NCBI GenBank assembly: GCA_001839685.1 | Contig: MLAK01000719.1 | Span: forward strand, 4,242-68,241 | Reading direction: 5' to 3' | DNA from: Tritrichomonas foetus | Taxonomy: Eukaryota > Parabasalia > Tritrichomonadida > Tritrichomonadidae | DNA length: 64,000 nt | Shown here: in pieces, positions 47,600 to 57,581 of the stretch | Numbering within the stretch: the first letter of the stretch is position 1 | Layout of the letters: the number at the start of each line of letters is the position of its first letter | The notes under the pieces: model-generated | What the model was told of the DNA's origin: nothing | The model's input: the letters and a program-made list of their open reading frames with translations, nothing else | The model's database searches: none | Made by a program: the position numbers and the translations under genes

Positions 47600-49198
47600 T
47601 TATTTCCTTTCACTTCTAATATCTTTCATCAAAGCGTTTCCTTCAGCTACAGCGCTTGGATCAAACATTAATCTTTGTGCATACATTTCTGCTTTATCCA
47701 AATTATTCTTACCTCTGAAATATTGTGCCAAAAATAGAATTGCTTCTTTCGCTTCATCTTTTTTGGCGGCCTCTTCATCTTCGACGTATTTTTCTGTATA
47801 ATTTTCAAAACAAAAAGCAGCTCGGTCTTCATCACCTTCTTCTTTATAAAGTTTAGCGAGTTTGTAAATAGCTATTCCATCACTATCAACATTACAAACG
47901 GCTCTCTGATAACATTTAATTGCATTTTCTCTTTCCATTAACTCTTCATAACATTCTCCAAGTGCCATCCACATTCTTGTGTCAGACGGATTCATTGTAA
48001 CTGCATTTCTATAATATAAAATTGCTTGATAAGGCATTTTTGACATTTCAAAAGCACGTCCAAGACCATAAAGCGCTCTAAAGTCACGTGGATTGGCTTC
48101 ATAAGCTTTTGTGTAAGCTGCAATGGCTGCTGAAATGTTTTCGAGTTCAACAAATTCATGACCAATTAAAGTATAAGCGAATCCAAACGAAGAATCAAAT
48201 CTTAAAGCCATTGCAAAGTGTGAAATAGCTTCTTCATGACGGCCATTTATTGCAAAATAGTTTCCCGAAACAGTTAGAGTTTCTGGTCGGAATTTATCAA
48301 TTTTAGTTAGTGATTGCGCTAATTCAGAAAGACCAGCAACATCTTCTTTTACGAATAAAAGATTTGAATATAATTCAAGTGTTTCAAGTCTGTAAGGATC
48401 CATTCTTCGTAGTTCTTCAAATAATGTCTGCGCACGTTCGAAATCGCGATGATGATATCTGACTGCAGCTTCTAAAGCGACAATAGAGGCTGTTCTTGGA
48501 AGATTTATTGATGGTATCAAACGAAGGGCTGCTTCAGTTTGTTGAAGCTCAGCAAAGAGTTCAATTCTAAATAAAAGAGAAGTCCAATGCTTTGGAAGTG
48601 ATCCAAGTGAAGGTGCAATAACTGAGTCATCAAATCTAATTAAAATTGTGATAAGTAATCGCCAGGCACTTCGATTTAGTGGAAAAGCATTCAAACTTTT
48701 CAATAAAAATGGAAGTGCATCCTTATGACGATTGCATCGAACTAAAATTGCCGCATAAATGTATAAATTTATTGGATCAAAAGATTCAACAAATGGTTCT
48801 GCTTCTTGTGCAAGTGATTCATACGGATCATTACTGCGATTGTTCGTTGATGAAAGAATACCAAGAAGGTTTGAAGAATCTGGAATAGTTTGTTCAATTT
48901 CTCTCTGTAAATCGATTAATCGAGATAAAAATCGAAGACCAAGAGATTCTTGATCTTGACAGTCTTTTAATGTGTTAACAGCTTTTTTGAATTCACCGAT
49001 ACGAAATTGCGCTTGTGCTTGTAAAAACTGTGGCGATTTTTGGGATAAATTAATTTTTTGAGTGAATCCGCTAGTAATTAAAAATTCGAGTACCCAGGTA
49101 GCTGACTGAGATAAGCAGCGAGTTGATAAATCAGAAAAAGCAGCTATTAATTCTTCCTGATTCAATTTTTCTTCATTCATGCGAATTTCTTTTTCCAT
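47600..49198 (-). CDS. CDC23: anaphase-promoting complex subunit APC8/Cdc23
   Basis: A 532-aa TPR protein. It matches APC8 closely over residues about 210-470: YHHRDFERAQTLFEELRRMD, PYRLETLELYSNLLFV, KIDKFRPETLTVSGNYF, IGHEFVELENISAAIAAY, NPRDFRALYGLGRAFEMSKM, PYQAILYYRNAVTMNPSDTR, ALGECYEEL and KLAKLYKEEGDEDRAAFCFE. APC8/Cdc23 is a TPR scaffold of the APC/C, the E3 ligase that drives anaphase and mitotic exit. The N-terminal domain (ATWVLEFLITSGF; QFRIGEFKKAVNTLKDCQDQ) also follows the family, and length is normal. The ATG is followed at once by the APC8-like N-terminal helix; a TCACCTAAATAGG upstream may be the initiator. Confidence 0.92.
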   Translation of the reverse strand: MEKEIRMNEEKLNQEELIAAFSDLSTRCLSQSATWVLEFLITSGFTQKINLSQKSPQFLQAQAQFRIGEFKKAVNTLKDCQDQESLGLRFLSRLIDLQREIEQTIPDSSNLLGILSSTNNRSNDPYESLAQEAEPFVESFDPINLYIYAAILVRCNRHKDALPFLLKSLNAFPLNRSAWRLLITILIRFDDSVIAPSLGSLPKHWTSLLFRIELFAELQQTEAALRLIPSINLPRTASIVALEAAVRYHHRDFERAQTLFEELRRMDPYRLETLELYSNLLFVKEDVAGLSELAQSLTKIDKFRPETLTVSGNYFAINGRHEEAISHFAMALRFDSSFGFAYTLIGHEFVELENISAAIAAYTKAYEANPRDFRALYGLGRAFEMSKMPYQAILYYRNAVTMNPSDTRMWMALGECYEELMERENAIKCYQRAVCNVDSDGIAIYKLAKLYKEEGDEDRAAFCFENYTEKYVEDEEAAKKDEAKEAILFLAQYFRGKNNLDKAEMYAQRLMFDPSAVAEGNALMKDIRSERK

Positions 49199-49202
49199 TT
49201 TT

Positions 49203-49210
49203 TAAACGGC
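49203..49210. promoter_or_regulatory. TTAAACGG motif upstream of APC8
   Basis: TTTAAACGGC, 5-12 bp upstream of the APC8 ATG; on the gene strand it reads GCCGTTTAAA. It is one of several copies adjacent to start codons in this window (10064, 29971, 38211). Confidence 0.4.
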
Positions 49211-49478
49211 ATTATATTTTACCTATTTAGGTGAATTTACTCTGTAAAACATTGAAAAAGTGGTTAATTTACTATGAAAACTAAAAAAGTTTACTCGGAA
49301 ATTCACCTTTATAATGAAAAAGTGGATATCATTGAGTTATCATTGAAATCACATTTGATTTTATCAGACGATATCAAACGAAACAAATGTTAAAAGATAA
49401 GAAATAAATAAGAAAAGCAAATGACATATATATACACTTTATAAATAAAAACAAAAGAGTTGAAATTTCATTCGAAAT

Positions 49479-52151
49479 CTAATCATTCAGCATATATGCA
49501 CTATGACTAAATGAAAAGAGTTTTGATGTATCTAATTCAGCAATCTCTTGATCTTCACAATTAATCATAAACATTTCTCCGCAAATGCAATTGCAAAATA
49601 TTTTTCCTTTCACATCAAATATCGAGGTAACTGGTGATAAAAGCATTATTTCTCTTACTGTTTGAGGATTTTCTGAAATTGTATAAATAGTAAGTGATGG
49701 AGTAACTCTTGAACTCACTGCAACATAGTTACCTATGATTTTAATCCTACCATAAATTGCTGGACGATCAACAACAGACAGAAACTTGAGTTCCATATCT
49801 GATATTATCTCGAAAAGAGAGAATTTCCTTTGATCTGCTAGAGCTGCAATATACTTTTGAGAACTATCAATTGCGACAACATCAGTAATTTTGGCGTTAC
49901 TTTTTGCTTTCGGAATTAAAGAACCAGTTTCCAAAGAAATTCCAGTTATTGTATCATTTGTAACAAAAAAGGCAAGACGATGGGATGATGCTGTAAATGC
50001 AACTAATGGCGCATTAAACACCTTTTGTAAAAGTGGCTTGAATTTAGATTCTTTTCTATTCAATAAAAATATTAATAATCTTCCTTCATTGTCTCCTTTT
50101 TTTGTACAAACAACCCAAAATTGAACAACTTTATTGCTATGGTTTGCTCTCCATTCATTGATTGATTTTGCTTCTTCATTTTCTAAAAGATTAAATAGAG
50201 TATTGCCATGACTCCATAATAAGGTTGATTTGCTAGCACAACAAACATAGTCTGCATTTTGCTCAGCACTATTAATTTTAGTAATTTGCTGATTTAATTC
50301 TAGATTAATTTTGTGATGAAAACCTAATGTTTGCTCAGTGAATTGAATTTGGAGAAGATTATAATTTCTAGATTTGGATGCAACCTTTAGTAATGCAATA
50401 AATGTTTCATTGTTTCCAAAAGGTGAAAAATAACGAAAATCCGGAGGAAGTTTTTTAATTCCTTTTTCAGTAATATGATAGTAACTGTTTTCACATGATG
50501 CTGCAACCTTATTTCCAACATTTGTTAAATAAACACGTGATATTCCAATACTTTGTTCTGATATGATTTCAAGATTATAGTTCACAATGACTATTTCACC
50601 AGTATCAGAGCCAAGCATTATTTGCCTTTCGGTAGATATTATTGAAAAAATATCGTGATTAATATTGATTTTCTTTCGAGTATAAAATTCATCATCAATA
50701 ATATAAATGAGACCATCACGAAAAGATAAGCATATATCATTTCCTACAGAAATTGCATAAATTTCGGAATCAAAATCTTTTTTATTTTGCTTGATTAATG
50801 TTGAACTTGTATAAAAGAAAGAAGTTAATGATTTCATCATAGTAGTATATAAAGTATTCAATCTATGAGCTGAATGTGTTGATTTTTCATTAAAAGAAAA
50901 AATCGATCCATATTCAAACACTGTTATTTTATCTGAAGTTAAGCCAAAAAAAGAATTTTGACTATTTGCATGAATTCTTTCGAAAGTTAATTTTTTGATA
51001 GCCGATGGTGTTACATCTCTAAACTCCGAATCAATAATGACTGTTTTATCTTTATATAAAATAAAAAGGAAGTTATTTATTGTATAAAATATTGGTTTCA
51101 TTTTGAGTCTTAGATCAGCATATTTTATTACTTCAATTCCATAATCATAAAATGCTGTATATATTGAATTTTGTGATGCAACTGTAAAGTTTCCTTGTGT
51201 ATAAGATGAATGAATACAATTTGCATATGTTATTTCATCAAGTGGTAACATATCTCTATCAAGCATTGATAGTCTACATGATTCCAAGGTAATTAAAAAT
51301 CTTGAAATTGATAAAGATGATAAAAGAGTGGCTCCATTTAGTTCCGCAACAAGTTCGAATTTATGTCCATCAAATCGTAATACTAGTCCATCAGCAGACA
51401 ATACAAGAAGTCTCACGCCACAAGGTGTCGCATCAACAAGGAGAGGATCTGATCTTCTGATATCAATTGAATGTTTATTAAATATCCATCCTTTTTCTGA
51501 TGATTGTATGTGAAATATAGTGGATTCAGCAAGAACATAAAAAGAATTATGCGAAGGGACACTTATTATTCTATAAGGAGTGTAATAATTGATAGAATAT
51601 GTTGCTACACATCGAATATAATTTAAGTTTTTCGTGTTGTATATTTTAACTCGGAAGACATTTTGGAATTCAAGTGATGCCAAATTTTCACCCATAAAAG
51701 CACATGACCAGACTTTTGAATTTTTAGCAAGATCAAAATTGATAAAATTCTTCGTAATTCTATGATCATAGAACGTGAGTGATGAATTACGTGGATATAA
51801 ACAAATCAATAATGCATTTGATGTAACTGAAGAGTATGTGAAGTTTAATGGTACTGGTTCTGATATATTAAAACCTTTTAAAGTTGGTGCTGCGAAATAT
51901 AATAATTGACCTGATATAAAACAAATTTCAATATGATTTGATCTGTGAACAATTGATGCTGAAATAATTGGTTTGGAATGATTGTATCGTGCTATCTCGA
52001 TAATGTTATTTGATTTCATTATAATTAAGCGAAGCGAAGAATGACCAACAACAACACAATCATTAACTGTCGGATGGATAAAGTGATCGCAGAGTAAAAT
52101 TTGAATAGAATTATCAAAACAGATTTGCTTTATCCATTTCGATTTTTCCAT
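49479..52151 (-). CDS. 890-aa beta-propeller-like protein, unknown
   Basis: Mainly beta sequence made of about 40-60-residue units with the rhythm of propeller blades (for example IISASIVHRSNHIEICFISG, FTVASQNSIYTAFYDYG, RQIMLGSDTGEIVIVNYN, LIPKAKSNAKITDVVAIDSS, KIFCNCICGEMFMINC). Canonical WD dipeptides are scarce. It could be two or three fused propellers as in DDB1/SF3B3/CPSF160, but the diagnostic C-terminal motifs of that family were not identified. No membrane segment. It starts with ATG (MEKSKWIKQI) and is divergent from the NAK kinase. Confidence 0.7.
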   Translation of the reverse strand: MEKSKWIKQICFDNSIQILLCDHFIHPTVNDCVVVGHSSLRLIIMKSNNIIEIARYNHSKPIISASIVHRSNHIEICFISGQLLYFAAPTLKGFNISEPVPLNFTYSSVTSNALLICLYPRNSSLTFYDHRITKNFINFDLAKNSKVWSCAFMGENLASLEFQNVFRVKIYNTKNLNYIRCVATYSINYYTPYRIISVPSHNSFYVLAESTIFHIQSSEKGWIFNKHSIDIRRSDPLLVDATPCGVRLLVLSADGLVLRFDGHKFELVAELNGATLLSSLSISRFLITLESCRLSMLDRDMLPLDEITYANCIHSSYTQGNFTVASQNSIYTAFYDYGIEVIKYADLRLKMKPIFYTINNFLFILYKDKTVIIDSEFRDVTPSAIKKLTFERIHANSQNSFFGLTSDKITVFEYGSIFSFNEKSTHSAHRLNTLYTTMMKSLTSFFYTSSTLIKQNKKDFDSEIYAISVGNDICLSFRDGLIYIIDDEFYTRKKININHDIFSIISTERQIMLGSDTGEIVIVNYNLEIISEQSIGISRVYLTNVGNKVAASCENSYYHITEKGIKKLPPDFRYFSPFGNNETFIALLKVASKSRNYNLLQIQFTEQTLGFHHKINLELNQQITKINSAEQNADYVCCASKSTLLWSHGNTLFNLLENEEAKSINEWRANHSNKVVQFWVVCTKKGDNEGRLLIFLLNRKESKFKPLLQKVFNAPLVAFTASSHRLAFFVTNDTITGISLETGSLIPKAKSNAKITDVVAIDSSQKYIAALADQRKFSLFEIISDMELKFLSVVDRPAIYGRIKIIGNYVAVSSRVTPSLTIYTISENPQTVREIMLLSPVTSIFDVKGKIFCNCICGEMFMINCEDQEIAELDTSKLFSFSHSAYMLND

Positions 52152-52475
52152 TCAGGACGATAAGGCGTTTTTGTTAAACGTGCACCACATTTTATATTTC
52201 AGAAATGATCATGCGCACTTCCAAATCACCATGTAAAAACCTTTGGGAAACAATAAATTGTTAAATATGATTATTTAAACAAGTTAAAAAACAAAATTGC
52301 AGTCTCCTCATTCTATACGTTTTTTCCATTTCCTTGTTATCTGCCAAAAATAAGGTTAATTATGAAGGCAAAAATTAAGGAATCACTTCATTTCTAAAAA
52401 ATTAGATGATGTGATTTCTGTGAATCATAAATAATGAAAAAGTTTGTTATGTCATAAAAAGTGACCCGAATAAAA
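52152..52475. other. divergent promoter region
   Basis: 324 bp between the propeller protein (-) and the NAK kinase (+). GTCATAAAAAGTGACCCG sits about 8 bp before the kinase ATG, and GTTAAACGTG lies near the - strand start. No gene was seen. Confidence 0.45.
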
Positions 52476-54647
52476 ATGAAATCCATCAATAAATTCATCA
52501 CCAACGTTACCTCTGGTGTAGCTGGTGGTGGCGGTCTTACAGGTCAATCTTTCACTATTAACGGTCATAATATTATAGTTGGCGATAAAATTGCAGACGG
52601 TGGTTATGGCATCATCTATTCATGCACAGATTCCAGCGGAAAGAAGTACGCTTTGAAAGCATTGCAAGCTCCAGATCAAGAACATTACGACGCAATTATC
52701 CAAGAATTCCAAATTCACAAGAAATGTGCAAATCATCCGAATATAGTTCAAGTTTTTGGCATGTCTTCAAACCAATCAACTCGCCAAGCGCTTATTCTTA
52801 TGGAATTTTGTACGGACGATTTAATCAAGCACATCAATGCGGTTTTCCACCAAGGATTCGATGATCAAACAATTGTCGAGATTTTCACTTCAATTTGCGA
52901 GGCAGTCAATCACGTTCATTCACAAAATCCACCAATTATACATCGCGATCTAAAACCGGAAAACGTGCTCAGAAACGACGGAAAATGGAAATTATGCGAT
53001 TTTGGATCAGCGATAACGCGCGTTTATACACTTGAAACAAATTCAGAAAGAAATGAAGCCTCAGATGATCTCGAAAAGAATACAACGGCGCTTTACAGAG
53101 CACCTGAAATGTGCGATTTATATCGCCGTCAGAAAATTGACACAAAAGCTGATGTTTGGGCTCTTGGTTGTATTTTATATAAACTTTGCACATTTAAGGA
53201 TGCTTTTGGTGAAGGAAATAATTTGCAAATTCTGAATATGAAATATTCTTGGCCACCCAATAAAAAAGTGAACCAAAAATTCAAGGATATCGTAACATAC
53301 ATTTTCAATACTGATCCTTCTGAAAGACCAACCGCTCGAGATGTTTTAGGTGAACTTCAGAGACAGTTTCCAAACTGGGTCAATCAAAAATGGCAACAAT
53401 CAAAGATACAATCACACTCACCTAGTTCACAAAATAATCAACAAAATCAACCTCAACAACAGCAAAGCCAACAAACATTTAATCCATTTAATCAACAAAA
53501 TAGTGGACCAAGTTTGCAACCACAACAACAATTTAGTTTATTTGATCGACAAAATCAACCTCAACAATCATTTAATCCATTCCAACAACAACAGCAACCA
53601 CAACAACAAGCAAATCCATTTCAAAGTGGAAACAATAGTAATACGTATGATCCTTTTGCTCAATTACAACAAAAAGCACCATCAATTCCGAACGATCCAT
53701 TCGCACAAGCAGGTCCACCAACACCGATCGCTCCACAAAATGATCCATTTAATCAACCAAACCTTCCACCACCAAAATTGAACCAACCTCCACAACAAAA
53801 TGGTGGAACATTTGATCCATTCGAAATGGCAGTCCGTCAAGCTCAACAAAATCAAACTTCTACACAACAACAACAATCAAAATCTCCTCAATCATCAACC
53901 ACTTCAACACTCGTCACAGTCAATCATTCTAATCAACCACAACAGCCTGTTAGCAATCACACAGAATTTGATGAACTTGGTTCTAAAAATAGATTTGATC
54001 CACATCGTGCCGAAAATGATATGGATAATTTCATTAAAGATTGTTTAACTCTTCAGACCGAATTTGAAATGAACTCTGTTTTCTTTGGAGTCAGTGCAAA
54101 TTATCCAGCTTCTCCATTTTTCATCAAATTGATGCATCAATCTGGTACCAAAATTTCCCGCGTTATTTTATCACTTCCTGACGTTGGTGGGCCTCTTGGT
54201 GGTGTTTTGAAATCGAGAAAAAGTTTTCATTCACGATTCCCTCAATTCGAAGGAAATTTCGCTTTGACTTCATTTTTGAGAGAACATAAAGCTAATCCAG
54301 TCCCGATTGGACAGCCTCCAATTTGTGCTGATGCTGTGAAAGAACTTCTCACTCATCTTGATAAAGCTTTGTCGTATTTGAGAAGTTCACCAATTCAGGC
54401 TGCCGGTGAAGAAGCTTTTGTTGTATATCAAACAACTGCTTTCATACTTGCCAGACTGAAGCAATCAAAAATTAATGAAGGATATACAGTAAATACTGCA
54501 ATACCACTATTCAAGAACTTTCACACCTCGTTCAAAAAGGCGTTTTCGTTTGTGAAGCCGCCAATGAAGTTCCATGAAGAACCATTCGACTTCAATGATG
54601 AGAAATTTTTGAAGGCGATTCGTCCACCAGCATCAATAGGAGTATAA
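52476..54647 (+). CDS. NAK-family (AAK1/GAK/Ark1-like) kinase with NPF/DPF motifs
   Basis: The 723-aa product has a kinase domain at about 32-310: Gly loop ADGGYGIIYSC (40-50), Lys61, IIHRDLKPEN with Asp158, LCDFGSA with DFG at 175-177, ALYRAPEMCD and ADVWALGC. The short loop after the first beta strand and the 'HSQNPPIIHRDLKPENVL' block are typical of the Numb-associated kinases that regulate clathrin adaptors. A Gln/Asn/Pro-rich linker (about 315-490) holds three NPF and four DPF motifs, which bind EH domains and AP-2 ear. The C-terminal 190 residues are helical (RFPQFEGNFALTSFLREHKA; HLDKALSYLRSSPIQAAGEE; LFKNFHTSFKKAFSFVKPPM) and might be an ANTH-like fold. First ATG chosen; the longer frame opens with GTG. 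Confidence 0.85.
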   Translation: MKSINKFITNVTSGVAGGGGLTGQSFTINGHNIIVGDKIADGGYGIIYSCTDSSGKKYALKALQAPDQEHYDAIIQEFQIHKKCANHPNIVQVFGMSSNQSTRQALILMEFCTDDLIKHINAVFHQGFDDQTIVEIFTSICEAVNHVHSQNPPIIHRDLKPENVLRNDGKWKLCDFGSAITRVYTLETNSERNEASDDLEKNTTALYRAPEMCDLYRRQKIDTKADVWALGCILYKLCTFKDAFGEGNNLQILNMKYSWPPNKKVNQKFKDIVTYIFNTDPSERPTARDVLGELQRQFPNWVNQKWQQSKIQSHSPSSQNNQQNQPQQQQSQQTFNPFNQQNSGPSLQPQQQFSLFDRQNQPQQSFNPFQQQQQPQQQANPFQSGNNSNTYDPFAQLQQKAPSIPNDPFAQAGPPTPIAPQNDPFNQPNLPPPKLNQPPQQNGGTFDPFEMAVRQAQQNQTSTQQQQSKSPQSSTTSTLVTVNHSNQPQQPVSNHTEFDELGSKNRFDPHRAENDMDNFIKDCLTLQTEFEMNSVFFGVSANYPASPFFIKLMHQSGTKISRVILSLPDVGGPLGGVLKSRKSFHSRFPQFEGNFALTSFLREHKANPVPIGQPPICADAVKELLTHLDKALSYLRSSPIQAAGEEAFVVYQTTAFILARLKQSKINEGYTVNTAIPLFKNFHTSFKKAFSFVKPPMKFHEEPFDFNDEKFLKAIRPPASIGV

Positions 54648-55039
54648 ATAGAGAGTATTTTATCCATTTTATCTTTTTTGAGATAAAAATAAGTTTTCAT
54701 TTTCTGTTTCTTTCTGTTTTATTCAAAATTTGCTTCGTATACCAACAATGATGCCTTGGATTATTAAAACAGCAACATGTTATATATACATTCCAATATT
54801 TTGTACTATTCTAAATATTAAAGTTGCAATATTCGAATTTCATTTTAGTTAACCCTTTAATCTTTTAGAAATTATCATTATTTCTATGATAATACTGTAT
54901 TAAAAGTGACTGGTTTTCAGATAACTTTTATAAATGTTTAATGATTCATTGAATAGTTTATTGTGAACTCTTCGTTTCTATCCTAAATTGAATTTCACTC
55001 TATTTCTAGAATTTCTATTTATAAACCATAGATAATACT
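54648..55039. other. intergenic, nothing recognised
   Basis: A/T-rich 3' region of the kinase; no repeat or RNA seen. Confidence 0.5.
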
Positions 55040-55147
55040 CTATAATACAATACCAAGATACTCATAAAAGTGCTGAGCTGGTGGATTGCCTCCTTGATGA
55101 GGTGGTCCAGGTTGCCCTCCATGATTTTGTGGTGATGGATGAGACAT
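55040..55147 (-). CDS. 35-codon Pro/Gly/His-rich ORF (hypothetical)
   Basis: The ORF encodes a peptide that begins MSHPSPQNHGGQPGPPHQGG and ends QHFYEYLGIVL. Its composition is far from random A/T-rich sequence, and its GC is locally raised. Directly upstream is TTCACTTCATTTTTTTCG, the same initiator-like string found before the C2 gene at 10108. It may be a very small gene, or the first exon of a spliced one, although no trichomonad-type splice signal was found after it. Unknown function. Confidence 0.4.
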   Translation of the reverse strand: MSHPSPQNHGGQPGPPHQGGNPPAQHFYEYLGIVL

Positions 55148-55999
55148 CACTTCGAAAAAAATGAAGTGAAGAAATCATATCAATGAAAACCTTTTGAAAT
55201 GAGCATTGAAAAAGGTATATTGATGACTAATGTGAAATCGTGTGGTATCAAGAAAAAAGAAGATAAATATGATTGAACTTAATCAAGCTCAAGCAATTCG
55301 AAATAAGCATTAAATATGATATTATGCACCTAGAAAAAAAAATAAGAATAATATATGATAAAATGAGTTTTTTCTAGTTTAGAAGTGAAATTCAGAGAAT
55401 ATAAAAGTAAATAAAAGCATTAATCATCATTTTTTTAAAAAAAATTCAATTAAATTATAGAAATGTCTGTACAATCATCAAATATTGAGCATCATTACCT
55501 CAATTATCGTTTCTCCAAACAAATCGATCGTTAATTAAAGCAAAAAGAGTGTTATTCTCAAATCATTTTTTCTTCGGTACTAATTTTGTCGGTGCACTAT
55601 ATTATATGGTATTACTTACACATTACCAAAAGTGAGAATAGATTTTGGAGATTTACACCCTTTTTGTTTAATAAAAACAATATCAAAAATGTTCCTAGTT
55701 ATCAAAAATGATGTTAATTTGTTTTGTTGGACTTGACTTACTTCATTTCTCATAAATTATTTCATGCTTGGAAAGTAAAGAAATTGTTTCCCTTTTCAAA
55801 ATCAGAGAAAGTCTGAAATTGTCCCATCATTATGGTGAAGCAATTTACCGAAAATGTTAGTAAATGAAATGAAAATCCATGAAAAATGAGGATTCAAGAA
55901 AAATGAGGATTCAAGAAAAATGAAGATTCAAGAAAAGGGTAGAATATCGCAAAGTATATTTTAAAATAAATAACAAAACTAATAGTATGAATCATTTGA
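55148..55999. other. intergenic with a short minisatellite
   Basis: A/T-rich, 850 bp. The only structure is the 17-bp repeat at 55881-55936. No ORF or RNA gene seen. Confidence 0.5.
55881..55936. repeat. 17-bp minisatellite, about 3.3 copies
   Basis: Units of GAAAAATGAGGATTCAA in tandem, the third with one change (GAAGATTCAA), and then a partial unit. It lies about 65 bp beyond the 3' end of the coiled-coil gene. Confidence 0.9.
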
Positions 56000-57247
56000 T
56001 TATTCTTCATGATTTTTGGATTCTAAATTATTCTCCAAATTTTCAATTTTTTCCTGCATTTCATCAATCTTCTTTAACAAATCACTTTCTTCAAGTTGTT
56101 TTCTTAATTTAGCATTTTCATTTCGAATTGCTTCATTCTGGAACATCAATTGATTCACTCTATTTGCACTTTGGGAATTAAGTTGAGATTTGAGTAATTT
56201 GTTATTGTTTTGAAGAAAAGTAATTTCTTCATTTAATACTTTGTTGCTTTCCTCAAGACTTACATATTTCTGCCTTAGTTTTTCAAATCTAGGTGTAGCT
56301 TTGTCTTTTTCTCTTTGTTGAGCTTTTTTATAAGCCACACTTTGAAGTGCATCAAGTCTTTTTTGGAAAGCATCAATTTGAAGCCCATTTTGTTGTATGA
56401 TTCCATTTAATCGATCAACTTCTTTTTTGAGTTTAATGATTTCCATTTCTTTCTCTTTTCTGTTTTCTTTTTCTTTTTGTAATAAATCATTTACTTGATG
56501 AATATTCAAAATCATGTTTTTGTTCGATATTTCCAAATTTTCTGCTTTTTTGGTTTGTTTCACAACTTTTTCTTCGACTTCTTCTTTTTGCTTTTCGATT
56601 TGCTTGATTTGTGAGTAAGTTTTATTTAATTTATCTTCTTGATTCTGAATTTGCTGATTCAATTCTCTTTGTGTCATTGCAGAGTACTTTTCTTTTCGTT
56701 TTAGTTCTGTTGCTGTTGTACTCAAATTATTATTTGCCCTTACAAATTGTTCTTTCAATCTTTCGTTTTCAGATTTCAATTTCATTATTTGTCGACTTTG
56801 TTTTTCAATCAATCTTTCATATTCTGTCATTTTATTGACAGTAATTTGGTCAGACGTTTTATGTTGAATGCATTTGATCGATAATGAGTTCACGGCAGAT
56901 TCTAATCTTTGCGTTTGTTTATCATCATCGATTTTTTTCCTGATTAGTTCCCTCCTTTTCATATCGATTGAATTCTTCTCCCATTCCATGTTTCTGGTTT
57001 TTTGTGCCATCTCGGCAAAGGCAGAATGCATCGATTCAATTTTGGTCATTGATTTACTGAATTTATCATTAACTTTTTGGTTAGTCGACTTCATTGAAAG
57101 TATTTCAAGTCTTAAAATGCGATTTTTCTCTTTTAGGCTTTCATTTTCGCGAGTTAATTTTTGACGATCTCGTTCAAGTCGTTTGTTATCAAGCTGAAGT
57201 TTCTGCATTGGTGTGAAAGATTCTTCGTAATGGTATGAACCTTTCAT
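56000..57247 (-). CDS. 415-aa coiled-coil protein, unknown
   Basis: Nearly continuous heptad sequence from about 15 to 412 (for example MQKLQLDNKRLERDRQKL, then EKKQ- and Lys-rich repeats) with no globular domain. Rod-like scaffold or cytoskeletal proteins and some IFT or ciliary coiled coils have this form; nothing separates these options. The start is a true ATG preceded by TCATTAA. Confidence 0.8.
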   Translation of the reverse strand: MKGSYHYEESFTPMQKLQLDNKRLERDRQKLTRENESLKEKNRILRLEILSMKSTNQKVNDKFSKSMTKIESMHSAFAEMAQKTRNMEWEKNSIDMKRRELIRKKIDDDKQTQRLESAVNSLSIKCIQHKTSDQITVNKMTEYERLIEKQSRQIMKLKSENERLKEQFVRANNNLSTTATELKRKEKYSAMTQRELNQQIQNQEDKLNKTYSQIKQIEKQKEEVEEKVVKQTKKAENLEISNKNMILNIHQVNDLLQKEKENRKEKEMEIIKLKKEVDRLNGIIQQNGLQIDAFQKRLDALQSVAYKKAQQREKDKATPRFEKLRQKYVSLEESNKVLNEEITFLQNNNKLLKSQLNSQSANRVNQLMFQNEAIRNENAKLRKQLEESDLLKKIDEMQEKIENLENNLESKNHEE

Positions 57248-57581
57248 TTAATGAGTATGATTCTCTGGATTGAGGTAAAGCAGATAAAAATATTTGAAAG
57301 TCTTAACGTATATTTTCTCTGAAATTTCAATGTCATTCTTGAAAAGTTGATGCATCATCACAAAAAACATCAACACAATCATAGTAGATAAAATTTTGAA
57401 ATTTGAAACATCAAATCGATGAACCAACAACTAAATGAAGATGATATTAACGTTTTCATAGATCGAAAGTCAAATAGAACCAAGAAAACTTAGAAAAGCA
57501 AATTGAATATAATAAAGTACAATACACGCATTAATACAGTTTATATAATATAATATATACAAAAATATATTTTTGTTGAAG
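57248..57581. other. intergenic, nothing recognised
   Basis: A/T-rich spacer. The 60-codon frame at 57248-57430 is continuous with the upstream region of the coiled-coil gene and has no independent support. Confidence 0.5.
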
